The position numbers were made by a program, and so were the translations under genes. Below the pieces are notes generated by a model that was not told where the DNA came from, made no database searches, and saw only the letters and a list, made by a program, of their open reading frames with translations. From contig NZ_JPMX01000111.1 in NCBI RefSeq assembly GCF_000761485.1, positions 1-49,653 on the forward strand: DNA of 49,653 bases, written 5' to 3'. Shown here in pieces: positions 42,849 through 49,653 of the stretch. Numbering within the stretch: the stretch's first letter is position 1; each line of letters starts with the position of its first letter. The DNA comes from Modestobacter caceresii. GTDB lineage: Bacteria > Actinomycetota > Actinomycetes > Mycobacteriales > Geodermatophilaceae.

Positions 42849-44171
42849 TCAGGCGGTGGCGCGCCGCTGCAGCTCCTCGGTCTGCCCGGCGGCCGTGCGG
42901 TCGGTGGCGAAGTCGGCCAGCGTCCGGCGGAGCGCGACCCCCAGCCGGTCGGCCCGCAGGTGCAGCTCGTCCCGGGGGAGCAGCGGCAGCCCGGTGCTGC
43001 CCCAGCGCGCCAGCAACGCGAGGTCCTGGTCGAGCACGGCGGCCGCGCTCGCCACCGCCGCCGCCAGGGCGCCGGGGGAGACCGCCCCGTTGGTCTGCTG
43101 CACCAGGACGCGGGTGTGCACCCGGGTCGAGTCGGCGTCCTCGGGCTGCAGCAGCCGCACGACCGTGGTGACCACGCCCGTCCGCAGGTCCTCCTCCCGT
43201 CGCACCAGCTGGAACGGGGCCCGGTGGACGGCGGTGACCCGCCGACCGCCCAGCTGCTCCTCCTGCACGCCGGAGAAGCCGCCGCGCTCGTACGTCAGCT
43301 CCGGGACGGCCGGCTCCGGCGGACCCGACGTCGGGTGCGCGGGGTGACGCGAGGTGTCGAGGAAGGCGTCGGCCAGCGCACCGGCCGAGGCGGGACTGCG
43401 GGCCGGGGGCAGCCAGCCGGACACGGCCAGCGGGTCGGCGGTCTCCGGGACGGCGAGCAGTTCGGCCCACGGCTCGGCCGGGGCGATCCACACGACACCC
43501 AGGTGCTCGACGACGCCCCACGCAGGAGGATCGGCGGCCAGTACGCCGCCGGTCCGGCGGTGCACCGTCCAGGTGCGCCCCAGCAGCCGGGTCTGCAGGT
43601 AGCCGCCGACACGGAGGTCGGTGGACAGGGCGACCGGGTGCCAGGCGTGTTCGAGGGCAGGGTGCAGGTTGTCCAGCACCGGGCCGTCCGGCGGTGGCAG
43701 ATCGGGCACCGGTTCCGGCGACGGCGTCGCCCCGTGGGTGCGCGGCGGCCGGGCGGTCGGCGTGGGGTCGGGGGCCAGCCACACCCAGCCGTCCCGCTCC
43801 TCGACCGCCCAGGGTGCGGACAGGTCGGCCCGCGGGGGTGGGGTGCCGACCGGCCCGAGGGACGGGATCTCCACGCAGCGACCCTCCGCGTTGAACTCCC
43901 AGCCGTGGTACGGGCAGCGCGCCCGACCATCGACGACGGTCGCCGTGGTCAGTGGCACCAGCCGGTGCGGGCAGCGCGCCGACAGGGCGGTCACCTCGGC
44001 CCCGGGCCGGGTACGGAGGACGACGTAGGCCTGCCCGCCCGCGCCCACCTGCCGCGGCGTCGTCCCCACCTCGCTGGAGCGGGCGACGGGGTACCAGCCG
44101 GTGGGGGTCCCGGCCCGCCCGCCGATCCGCGGTGTACCGGTCCGGGAGCTCGTGGTCCAGGAGGAGGCCAT
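42849..44171 (-). CDS. Rieske non-heme iron oxygenase
   Basis: This 440-residue terminal oxygenase alpha-subunit type protein has a Rieske 2Fe-2S site at CPHRLVPL and CPYHGWEF (C-x-H, then C-x2-H), about residues 65-90. The mononuclear iron region is VLDNLHPALEHAWHPVALSTDL. The fold resembles vanillate-demethylase/phenylpropionate-type oxygenases. No reductase gene is adjacent, so the electron donor is elsewhere. The ATG at 44171 is the likely start; an upstream GTG gives about 24 low-complexity extra residues. The substrate is unknown. Confidence 0.85.
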   Translation of the reverse strand: MASSWTTSSRTGTPRIGGRAGTPTGWYPVARSSEVGTTPRQVGAGGQAYVVLRTRPGAEVTALSARCPHRLVPLTTATVVDGRARCPYHGWEFNAEGRCVEIPSLGPVGTPPPRADLSAPWAVEERDGWVWLAPDPTPTARPPRTHGATPSPEPVPDLPPPDGPVLDNLHPALEHAWHPVALSTDLRVGGYLQTRLLGRTWTVHRRTGGVLAADPPAWGVVEHLGVVWIAPAEPWAELLAVPETADPLAVSGWLPPARSPASAGALADAFLDTSRHPAHPTSGPPEPAVPELTYERGGFSGVQEEQLGGRRVTAVHRAPFQLVRREEDLRTGVVTTVVRLLQPEDADSTRVHTRVLVQQTNGAVSPGALAAAVASAAAVLDQDLALLARWGSTGLPLLPRDELHLRADRLGVALRRTLADFATDRTAAGQTEELQRRATA

Positions 44172-44294
44172 GCACCCATGGCACCAGCCGGCCGTTTCCC
44201 CGGCGTTGCCGTTTCGTGGACTCCTGGCGTCCTCCGAGACCACTTCGATAACTATCGGGACACCCCCGGTGTCATTGTGAGGGTGGACACCCTA

Positions 44295-44312
44295 GGGTGA
44301 CCGCGATCACCC
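44295..44312 (+). promoter_or_regulatory. CRP/GlxR-like dyad upstream of the acetate symporter operon
   Basis: GGGTGA-CCGCGA-TCACCC is a 6-6-6 dyad that matches the inner bases of the cAMP-receptor-protein consensus (GTGA-N6-TCAC). It lies 28 bases before the DUF485 start. Cyclic-AMP control of acetate uptake is known in related actinobacteria (GlxR), so the role is plausible but inferred. Confidence 0.5.
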
Positions 44313-44339
44313 GACAGGCGACACACAGCGAGGTGCCAT

Positions 44340-44714
44340 GTGACACCCCCGAACGAACGCAAGCTGCTGACCCCGGAGGAGTACCGCCAAGCGCAGGACT
44401 CCCCGGAGTTCATCGAGCTGCGTCGCCGGTTCCGCAGCTTCGCGGTGCCGATGACGGTCGCCTTCCTGGTCTGGTACCTGCTGTTCGTCCTGCTCTCCAC
44501 GTACGCGGCGGACTTCATGTCCACCGAGGTCTTCGGCAACGTCAACCTCGGCATCCTGCTCGGGCTGGGTCAGTTCGTGAGCACCTTCCTGATCACCCAG
44601 CTCTACGTGCGGCACGCGAGCAAGAACACCGACCCCATCTCCGACGAGATGCGCACTCGCCTCGAGGCCCACGAGTTCGCCTCCCCCCGGAACGAGGAGA
44701 CCCCCCGTGGCTGA
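44340..44714 (+). CDS. DUF485 membrane protein (YjcH-like)
   Basis: This small inner-membrane protein of 124 residues has a cytoplasmic N-terminus (LTPEEYRQAQDSPEFIELRRRFRSFAVPM, the DUF485 signature) and two transmembrane helices (VAFLVWYLLFVLL and LGILLGLGQFVSTFLITQLYV). It is the usual companion of ActP symporters. The GTG at 44340 has GAGGTG just upstream. The symporter GTG overlaps its last codons by eight bases, so the two are coupled. Confidence 0.92.
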   Translation: MTPPNERKLLTPEEYRQAQDSPEFIELRRRFRSFAVPMTVAFLVWYLLFVLLSTYAADFMSTEVFGNVNLGILLGLGQFVSTFLITQLYVRHASKNTDPISDEMRTRLEAHEFASPRNEETPRG

Positions 44715-46320
44715 CGTGTTCGCCGCCGAGAGCGCGACCATCGGCGAGCCGGCGATCAACATCTCGATCTTCGGCGCCTTCGTGGTGGTGACGCTGTTCA
44801 TCACCTTCCGGGCCAGCCGGAACAACAAGAGCGCCGCGGACTACTACGCCGCCGGCCGCAACATCACCGGCACGCAGAACGGCCTGGCCATCGCCGGCGA
44901 CTACCTCTCGGCGGCCTCGTTCCTCGGCATCGCCGGCGCGATCGCCATCTACGGCTACGACGGCTTCCTGTACTCGATCGGCTTCCTCGTCGCCTGGCTG
45001 GTGGCGCTGCTGCTGGTCGCGGAGCTGATGCGCAACACGGCCCGGTTCACCATGGCCGACGTCCTGGCGTTCCGGATGCGGCAGGGGCCGGTGCGCACCG
45101 CGGCGGCCATCTCGACGTTGTTCGTCTCGCTCTTCTACCTGCTCGCGCAGATGGCCGGTGCCGGTGGCCTGGTCGCCCTGCTGCTGGGGGTCAGCGGTGC
45201 CGCGGCCGAGGCGATCGTCGTGGTCGTCGTCGGCGCGCTGATGATCTTCTACGTGCTGGTGGGCGGCATGCGCGGCACGACCTACGTGCAGATGATCAAG
45301 GCGACGCTGCTGATCGCCGGTGCGCTGGTGATGACCGTCTGGGTGCTCGCCGAGTACGGCTTCAGCCTCTCGGCGCTGCTCGGCGGGGCGGTCGCGTCGG
45401 AGGGCGGGCAGGTCCTGGAGCCCGGCGCCCAGTACGGGGTGTCGGGCGCCACCCGGCTGGACTTCATCAGCCTCGCGCTGGCCCTGGTGCTCGGCACCGC
45501 CGGCCTGCCGCACGTGCTGATGCGCTTCTACACCGTGCCGACCGCCAAGGACGCGCGGAAGTCCGTCGTCTGGGCCATCTGGCTGATCGGCGCCTTCTAC
45601 CTGTTCAGCCTCGTCATCGGCTACGGCGCCGGTGCCCTGGTGGGCTCCGAGACGATCCTGGCCGCACCCGGCGGGGTCAACGCGGCGGCCCCGCTGCTGG
45701 CGTTCGAGCTCGGTGGCACCGTGCTGCTGGGCGTCATCGCCGGCGTCGCCTTCGCCACGATCCTCGCGGTGGTGGCCGGGCTGACGATCACCGCGTCGGC
45801 GTCCTTCGCCCACGACGTCTACGCCTCGGTGCTGAAGAAGGGGCAGGTGGACCCGAACGCGGAGGTCCGGGTCGCCCGGATCACCGCCGTCGTCATCGGC
45901 GCGGTCTCCATCGGCCTGGGCATCCTGGCGCTCCAGGCCGGGATCAACATCGCCTTCCTGGTGGCCCTGGCCTTCGCGGTGGCGGCCTCGGCCAACCTGC
46001 CGACGATCCTCTACACGCTCTTCTGGAAGAACTTCACCACCCAGGGCGCGCTGTGGTCGATCTACGGCGGGCTGATCGTCTGCATCGGTCTGATCATCTT
46101 CTCGCCGGTGGTCTCGGGTTCGGAGACCGCGATGTTCTCCAACTTCGACATCGCGTGGTTCCCGCTGCGCAACCCGGGCCTGGTCTCCATCCCGCTGTCG
46201 TTCTTCCTCGGCTGGCTGGGCACCAAGATCTCGAAGGAGAAGCCGGACATCGACAAGTACGCCGAGCTCGAGGTCCGGTCGCTGACCGGCATCGGTGCGG
46301 AGAAGGCGGTCGCCCACTGA
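44707..46320 (+). CDS. actP: Cation/acetate symporter, ActP-like (SSS family)
   Basis: This 537-residue sodium:solute symporter has about thirteen hydrophobic helices. Diagnostic segments are AADYYAAGRNITGTQNGLAIAGDYLSAASFLGIAG, GGMRGTTYVQMIKATLLI, GTAGLPHVLMRFYTVPTAKDARKSVVWA and ASASFAHDVYASVL. With the DUF485 partner it matches acetate/short monocarboxylate uptake systems. A CRP-like dyad lies upstream of the pair, and a terminator-like hairpin (element B) begins at the base after the stop. Confidence 0.93.
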   Translation: MADVFAAESATIGEPAINISIFGAFVVVTLFITFRASRNNKSAADYYAAGRNITGTQNGLAIAGDYLSAASFLGIAGAIAIYGYDGFLYSIGFLVAWLVALLLVAELMRNTARFTMADVLAFRMRQGPVRTAAAISTLFVSLFYLLAQMAGAGGLVALLLGVSGAAAEAIVVVVVGALMIFYVLVGGMRGTTYVQMIKATLLIAGALVMTVWVLAEYGFSLSALLGGAVASEGGQVLEPGAQYGVSGATRLDFISLALALVLGTAGLPHVLMRFYTVPTAKDARKSVVWAIWLIGAFYLFSLVIGYGAGALVGSETILAAPGGVNAAAPLLAFELGGTVLLGVIAGVAFATILAVVAGLTITASASFAHDVYASVLKKGQVDPNAEVRVARITAVVIGAVSIGLGILALQAGINIAFLVALAFAVAASANLPTILYTLFWKNFTTQGALWSIYGGLIVCIGLIIFSPVVSGSETAMFSNFDIAWFPLRNPGLVSIPLSFFLGWLGTKISKEKPDIDKYAELEVRSLTGIGAEKAVAH

Positions 46321-46380
46321 GAAAGGACCCTCCTGCCCCCCACCGCTCGCAAGCTCGCGGCGGGCCCCTGCAGGAGGGCC
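46321..46380 (+). repeat. Intergenic hairpin element, copy B (terminator-like)
   Basis: The outer stem CCCTCCTGC (46328-46336) pairs with 46370-46378 and is extended by two pairs past a bulged A. The core contains CGCTCGCAAGCTCGCGG. It is the same length and core as copy A at 28951-29008 but has a different, still complementary, outer stem. Confidence 0.7.
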
Positions 46381-46400
46381 GTTCCAGCACGTTGCGTTAG

Positions 46401-46435
46401 CGCGAGGCGCGTCCCCGGTGGGGGCGCGCCTCGCG
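46401..46435 (-). terminator. Terminator hairpin after the small membrane protein gene
   Basis: An 11-bp perfect stem (CGCGAGGCGCG at 46401-46411 with 46425-46435), continued inside by CCCC/GGGG, lies 16 bases past the minus-strand stop at 46451. No T tract follows; a stem-type terminator is likely. Confidence 0.6.
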
Positions 46436-46450
46436 TCGTCTCCGGGTGCC

Positions 46451-46777
46451 TCAGGCGGCAGCCGGCGCGGTGGCCGGTTCGTCCCGGGACGTGCCGGGAC
46501 GGACGGCGGGTTCCGGCAGGACGGCGTCGACGGCGACGGTCGCGACGCTGACCGCGCCGGCGGCGGAACGGCGCCGGCGGACGACGGAGCGGCTCACCAG
46601 CCCGGCCAACACCACGAGACCGGCGAGCACGTGCTGCCCGGGGGCGGTGAGGGCGACGGCGATCGCCGCGGCGTAGACCACCGACAGCAGCACCGTGGCG
46701 GCAGGGAGCCGGCCGGTCAGGTGCAGGGCCGGCAGGTGGGGGAGAGCGAGGTGGGGGGTGGGGACGGGCAGGTGCAC
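46451..46777 (-). CDS. Small hypothetical membrane protein
   Basis: This 108-residue protein is of no recognised family. Two hydrophobic helices (AATVLLSVVYAAAIAVALTA and VLAGLVVLAGLV) are separated by a short APGQ turn and followed by SRSVVRRRRS, a strong positive-inside signal, then an acidic/proline-rich tail. The GTG at 46777 is preferred to longer starts because GGAGG lies eight bases before it. It lies downstream of the manganese catalase gene on the same strand, 133 bases after its stop. Confidence 0.65.
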   Translation of the reverse strand: MHLPVPTPHLALPHLPALHLTGRLPAATVLLSVVYAAAIAVALTAPGQHVLAGLVVLAGLVSRSVVRRRRSAAGAVSVATVAVDAVLPEPAVRPGTSRDEPATAPAAA

Positions 46778-46910
46778 GGCGTACCTCCAGCGAGTGCTCG
46801 GGCGCCCGCCGGGCCGGCGTCCCAGGTCCGCTGGGTAGCGGAGCCGGGGCGCCGGCACGGCGACGGCGCATCGGGCGTGCCTCCCGTGGCAGATCACAGG
46901 AGGCGGCGCC

Positions 46911-47774
46911 TCACTTGAGGGCATCCTTGGCCTTCTGGATCAGCGTGTTCATCTGCGTCTGCGGCGTCGGGTACAGCCGCGGGTCACCGGGGGGCAGGAT
47001 CGGCGCGTCGGCGTTGGCCGCGATCGGTGCCGCTCGCAGCTGGTTGTCGGTGCCGTCCAGGGCCGGCCCGCTGGCCCAGCGGCCGTTGGCCGCATCGGGG
47101 CCGTCGGAGGCGTCGATGAACGTGTAGGCGAACTCCGGCAGCTCCTCGTCCATCGGGAAGGCCTCGGGCACCGGGATGCCCTCGATGCCGTCGGACTTGA
47201 GCTCCTCGATGGCGGCGAGCCACTGCATCTGGTGCATGTGGTCGCGGGCCAGGTTGAACCGGAGCATGTCCTTGACGCCGTGGTCGTCGGTCATGTTGAA
47301 CAGGCGGGCGGCCTGCAGACGACCCTGCATCTCAGCGGTGGCGTTGTAGTGGAAGTCCGCCATGAGGTTGCCGCTGGCGGTCACGTACCCGCCGCTCCAC
47401 GGGAGGCCCATGCTGTCCCGGAAGTACGCGCCGGCGCCGTTGACGATGGCGTGCTGCGGGTTGTGCTGCCCGTAGCCGGCCGCCGCCTCCTTGGTGCGGT
47501 CTGCGGCGTCGGGCTTCAGCGGCACGTGGTCCAGCAGCCGGTCGATCATCGTCACGATCATCTCGACGTGCGCCAGCTCCTCGGTGCCGATGGCCAGCAG
47601 CATGTCCTTGTACTTGCCGGGCAGCCGGCAGTTCCAGCCCTGCAGCAGGTACTGCATGGCGACGGTCATCTCGCCCCACTGCCCGCCGAGGATCTCCTGC
47701 AGCTTGCGGGCGAAGTCCGGGTCGGGGCCGTCGGGCTTGGCCTCGTACTGCAGTGCGTGAGTGTGCGTGAACAC
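46911..47774 (-). CDS. Manganese (non-heme) catalase
   Basis: This 287-residue ferritin-fold enzyme decomposes hydrogen peroxide with a dimanganese centre. Likely ligands are visible: Glu35 in QWGEMTVAMQYLLQGW, Glu66 and His69 in GTEELAHVEM, a glutamate in ATAEMQGRLQAARLF and a histidine in LARDHMHQMQW. Length fits the family. The GTG at 47774 has AGGGAGAA upstream. Together with ergothioneine, the Fpg/Nei glycosylase and the stress protein it fits an oxidative-stress-hardy organism. Confidence 0.93.
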   Translation of the reverse strand: MFTHTHALQYEAKPDGPDPDFARKLQEILGGQWGEMTVAMQYLLQGWNCRLPGKYKDMLLAIGTEELAHVEMIVTMIDRLLDHVPLKPDAADRTKEAAAGYGQHNPQHAIVNGAGAYFRDSMGLPWSGGYVTASGNLMADFHYNATAEMQGRLQAARLFNMTDDHGVKDMLRFNLARDHMHQMQWLAAIEELKSDGIEGIPVPEAFPMDEELPEFAYTFIDASDGPDAANGRWASGPALDGTDNQLRAAPIAANADAPILPPGDPRLYPTPQTQMNTLIQKAKDALK

Positions 47775-47921
47775 GGGCGTTCTCCCTCTGCGTCGTCGCT
47801 GTCGCCGCCCTCGCGGTGACAACAGACAGATGCCCCCTCCCGGTGTCACCCCCGTGCCGTCCGCTGGCCCCCAGGGGCCGACCTGTCCGGCCCTCCTGTG
47901 GGGGGCAGACGGGTCCCTTCG

Positions 47922-48635
47922 TCAGCGGTCCGGGAGGCGCACCACCAGCGTGAAGGCGCCGTCGAGGCCCTCTGACCAGGCCAGCCGGCCGCCGAGCTCC
48001 CGGGTCTGCCGCTGCACCGACCACAGGCCCAGGCCGCTGAGGTCCACCGGCGGGGTCGGCCGGCTGAGGTGCCCCAGGACCCGATCGACCGGCACGCCGG
48101 GCTGGGTCACGGCGAGGTCGACCCACCCGACCCGTCGCTCCGCCCGCAGCCGGACGGGCTGGCCCCGGCCGTGCCGGTGGGCGTTCTCCAGCAGGTTGGT
48201 CAGGATCCGCTGGACGCGGGCGTCGGCGACGGCCACGTCGGCCGCATCGTCGCCGAACTCGACCCGGAGCTGGTGGTCGGGCAGGCCGGAGGCGGCGACG
48301 GAGGCGCGGACGACGTCGGCGAGCTCGCGGGTGCCCGCCCGCTCCGCAGCCCCACCGGTGGCGTTCGCGGTACGCAGCATCGAGGCCAGGTGCTGCGCCT
48401 GGGCACGGGCGAGGTCGAGCAGTTCCGGTCGGCTGTCGTCGTCCTCGAGCCGGGCCAGCGCCGACTCCAGCGCGGCCAGCGGGCTGCGCATGTCGTGGCA
48501 CAGCGCCCGCACCAGCGCGTCGCCGGTGCTCACCGGGTCAGCGGCGGGATGCGGGAGGTGACTGCGCACCACGCGCAGCAGATCGGTGAACAGTCCGGGC
48601 AGCGTCGCAGGGTGTGTGTCGGCAGCGAGGGTCAC
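47922..48635 (-). CDS. Soluble sensor histidine kinase
   Basis: This kinase of 237 residues has no transmembrane helix and almost no input domain. The phosphoacceptor box is ALCHDMRSPLAALES near residue 47, the N-box is ILTNLLENAHRHGRG, and the G-box is LSGLGLWSVQRQTRELGGRL. Start: GTG 48635 has GGAGG five bases upstream, better than GTG 48641, which abuts it. It is divergent from a LuxR-type response regulator with only 61 bases between starts, suggesting a functional pair. The signal is probably cytoplasmic or comes through a partner protein. Confidence 0.85.
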   Translation of the reverse strand: MTLAADTHPATLPGLFTDLLRVVRSHLPHPAADPVSTGDALVRALCHDMRSPLAALESALARLEDDDSRPELLDLARAQAQHLASMLRTANATGGAAERAGTRELADVVRASVAASGLPDHQLRVEFGDDAADVAVADARVQRILTNLLENAHRHGRGQPVRLRAERRVGWVDLAVTQPGVPVDRVLGHLSRPTPPVDLSGLGLWSVQRQTRELGGRLAWSEGLDGAFTLVVRLPDR

Positions 48636-48696
48636 GGGCACCTCCGGGGAAGCGGTCGGTCAGCCACGCCGGGCGCAGCCGATCCGTAGGAGTGAC

Positions 48697-49398
48697 GTGG
48701 AGGGACTGGACGTCGGTGCCGCTGCTGAGCACCGTCCCCCCGTGGACGTGGTGGTGATCGACGACCACCCGTTGTTCAGCCGGGGCCTGGAGCTGCTGCT
48801 GCCCCCGGAGAGCAACGGGCGGGTGCGTGTCGTGGGAACGACGGATGACGCCTCGGCGGGCGCCGCCCTCGTGCGCCGGCACAACGCCGACGTCGCGGTG
48901 GTCGACCTGCACATGCCGCCGCCCGGCGGCACCCGCGCCATCGCGGCCATCCGGCGCACCGAGCCGATGACCCGGATCGTGGCGCTGTCCGGGCTGGCCG
49001 AGGCCGACGCGGCCCTGGAGGCGCTGCGGGCCGGGGCGAGCGCCTTCCTGCCCAAGACCACGAGCCCGGAGGCGCTGGTGCGCCCGCTGCTCGCCGTCCT
49101 CGACGGGTGGTCGGTGATCCCCGAGTCGCTGCTGCGCCAGCTGCTGGACGACGCGGCGCCCACCGCGGACCAGGGCATCGCGGCTCAGCTGTCCGCCGAC
49201 GACCGGCGGCTCTGGCGGCTGGTGGCCGCGGGCACCAGCACCGTCGACATCGCCACGACGCTGCACGTCTCCGAGCGCACGGTGAAGCGGCTGGTGGCCA
49301 ACCTGCTCCGCCAGCTGCGGGTCTCCACCCGGGTGGAGGCGGCCGCCCTCGCCGGCCGGGTCGGGCTCGAGTCGACCGGCACCGGCGCAGGGCGCTGA
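48697..49398 (+). CDS. LuxR-family response regulator
   Basis: This 233-residue regulator has receiver motifs VVVIDDHPLFSRGLELLL, phosphoacceptor in VAVVDLHMPPPGG, VALSGLAEAD and the lysine in FLPKTTSPEA. The C-terminal helix-turn-helix is LSADDRRLWRLVAAGTSTVDIATTLHVSERTVKRLVANLLRQLRV. The GTG at 48697 is chosen for the TAGGAG just upstream. It is divergent from the soluble kinase. The stop is followed by an intergenic stretch of about 108 bases. Confidence 0.9.
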   Translation: MEGLDVGAAAEHRPPVDVVVIDDHPLFSRGLELLLPPESNGRVRVVGTTDDASAGAALVRRHNADVAVVDLHMPPPGGTRAIAAIRRTEPMTRIVALSGLAEADAALEALRAGASAFLPKTTSPEALVRPLLAVLDGWSVIPESLLRQLLDDAAPTADQGIAAQLSADDRRLWRLVAAGTSTVDIATTLHVSERTVKRLVANLLRQLRVSTRVEAAALAGRVGLESTGTGAGR

Positions 49399-49506
49399 GT
49401 GGTGGCAGGGGGGCGGCATCACGCCCCGGCTACCCGGCGAGGAGCGACGCACCCGCGGACCAAGCAGTTCCGGTTGGCTGCGGCGCGTCGTGGCTAGGGT
49501 CCGACC

Positions 49507-49653
49507 ATGCCTGCACGGATCGTCCTGCTCGGTGCCACCGGCCACACCGGCGGCCGGACGGCGGCCGCCCTGACCGCGCGCGGCGCCCGGCCGGTGCTCG
49601 CCGGGCGCGACCCGGCCCGGCTGGTCCCCCTGGCCGACCGGCTCGGCGGGGCC
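49507..49653 (+). CDS. NAD(P)-binding oxidoreductase, 5' part only
   Basis: The gene is cut by the window end; 49 codons are visible. ARIVLLGATGHTGGRTAAAL is a Rossmann dinucleotide-binding start of the saccharopine-dehydrogenase-like/NmrA type, followed by a second strand (ARPVLAGRDPARL) that usually decides NADP preference through the arginine. The ATG at 49507 is clear. Product class only. Confidence 0.75.
   Translation, partial: MPARIVLLGATGHTGGRTAAALTARGARPVLAGRDPARLVPLADRLGGA

Overview
This 49.7 kb window is very GC-rich, densely packed DNA. It has many GTG starts, ATGA/GTGA stop-start overlaps and a complete ergothioneine operon, which points to a soil or rock-dwelling actinobacterium. 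The protein style and the intergenic hairpin elements suggest Geodermatophilaceae (Blastococcus, Geodermatophilus, Modestobacter). That family call is inference; no rRNA or tRNA is present to test it.

Layout. (1) 0.3-2.3 kb: a GntR regulator, ABC ATPase and ABC permease operon on the minus strand; the permease carries a one-base frameshift. (2) 2.5-14.7 kb: a nitrogen-salvage supercluster. Urease (ureABC) and its accessory genes ureF, ureG and ureD run straight into allantoinase and allantoicase. A three-subunit xanthine dehydrogenase follows on the minus strand, then an 8-oxoguanine-deaminase-like amidohydrolase on the plus strand. Together these could take oxidised or ordinary purines to urate, and allantoin to urea and ammonia. 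The urate-to-allantoin steps and ureE are not in the window. (3) 14.7-17.6 kb: a four-gene envelope operon: DUF4397 surface protein, class F sortase, SigK-like sigma factor, RskA-like anti-sigma factor. (4) 17.7-23.1 kb: egtABCDE, the complete ergothioneine pathway, in one overlapping minus-strand operon.

(5) 23.3-30.5 kb: a plus-strand run of a MEDS-HATPase switch protein, DUF309, SRPBCC, an ACT-domain malic enzyme, a PatB-type C-S lyase, an Fpg/Nei glycosylase, a HAD protein and a frameshifted TspO-like membrane protein. (6) 30.5-35.1 kb: a metallo-beta-lactamase-fold hydrolase and a MacB/FtsX-type ABC exporter, on the minus strand. (7) 35.2-37.9 kb: a small accessory island of lower GC and rare codons. 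It holds two overlapping genes of unknown function and an intact ISL3-family insertion sequence with 23-bp terminal repeats and an exact 8-bp target duplication.

(8) 38.0-44.2 kb: a NarL-type two-component system whose kinase carries its whole membrane sensor module twice in tandem, then an MFS exporter, an effector-binding-domain protein, a universal stress protein and a Rieske oxygenase. (9) 44.3-46.3 kb: a DUF485-ActP acetate symporter pair behind a CRP-like site. (10) 46.4-49.7 kb: a small membrane protein, a manganese catalase, a soluble histidine kinase divergent from a LuxR-type response regulator, and the start of an NAD(P)-binding oxidoreductase cut by the window end.

The points most worth a second look are the duplicated sensor kinase, the two-gene island module next to the IS, the sortase/SigK/RskA operon whose presumed substrate lacks LPXTG, and a pair of dispersed intergenic hairpins whose outer stems covary.
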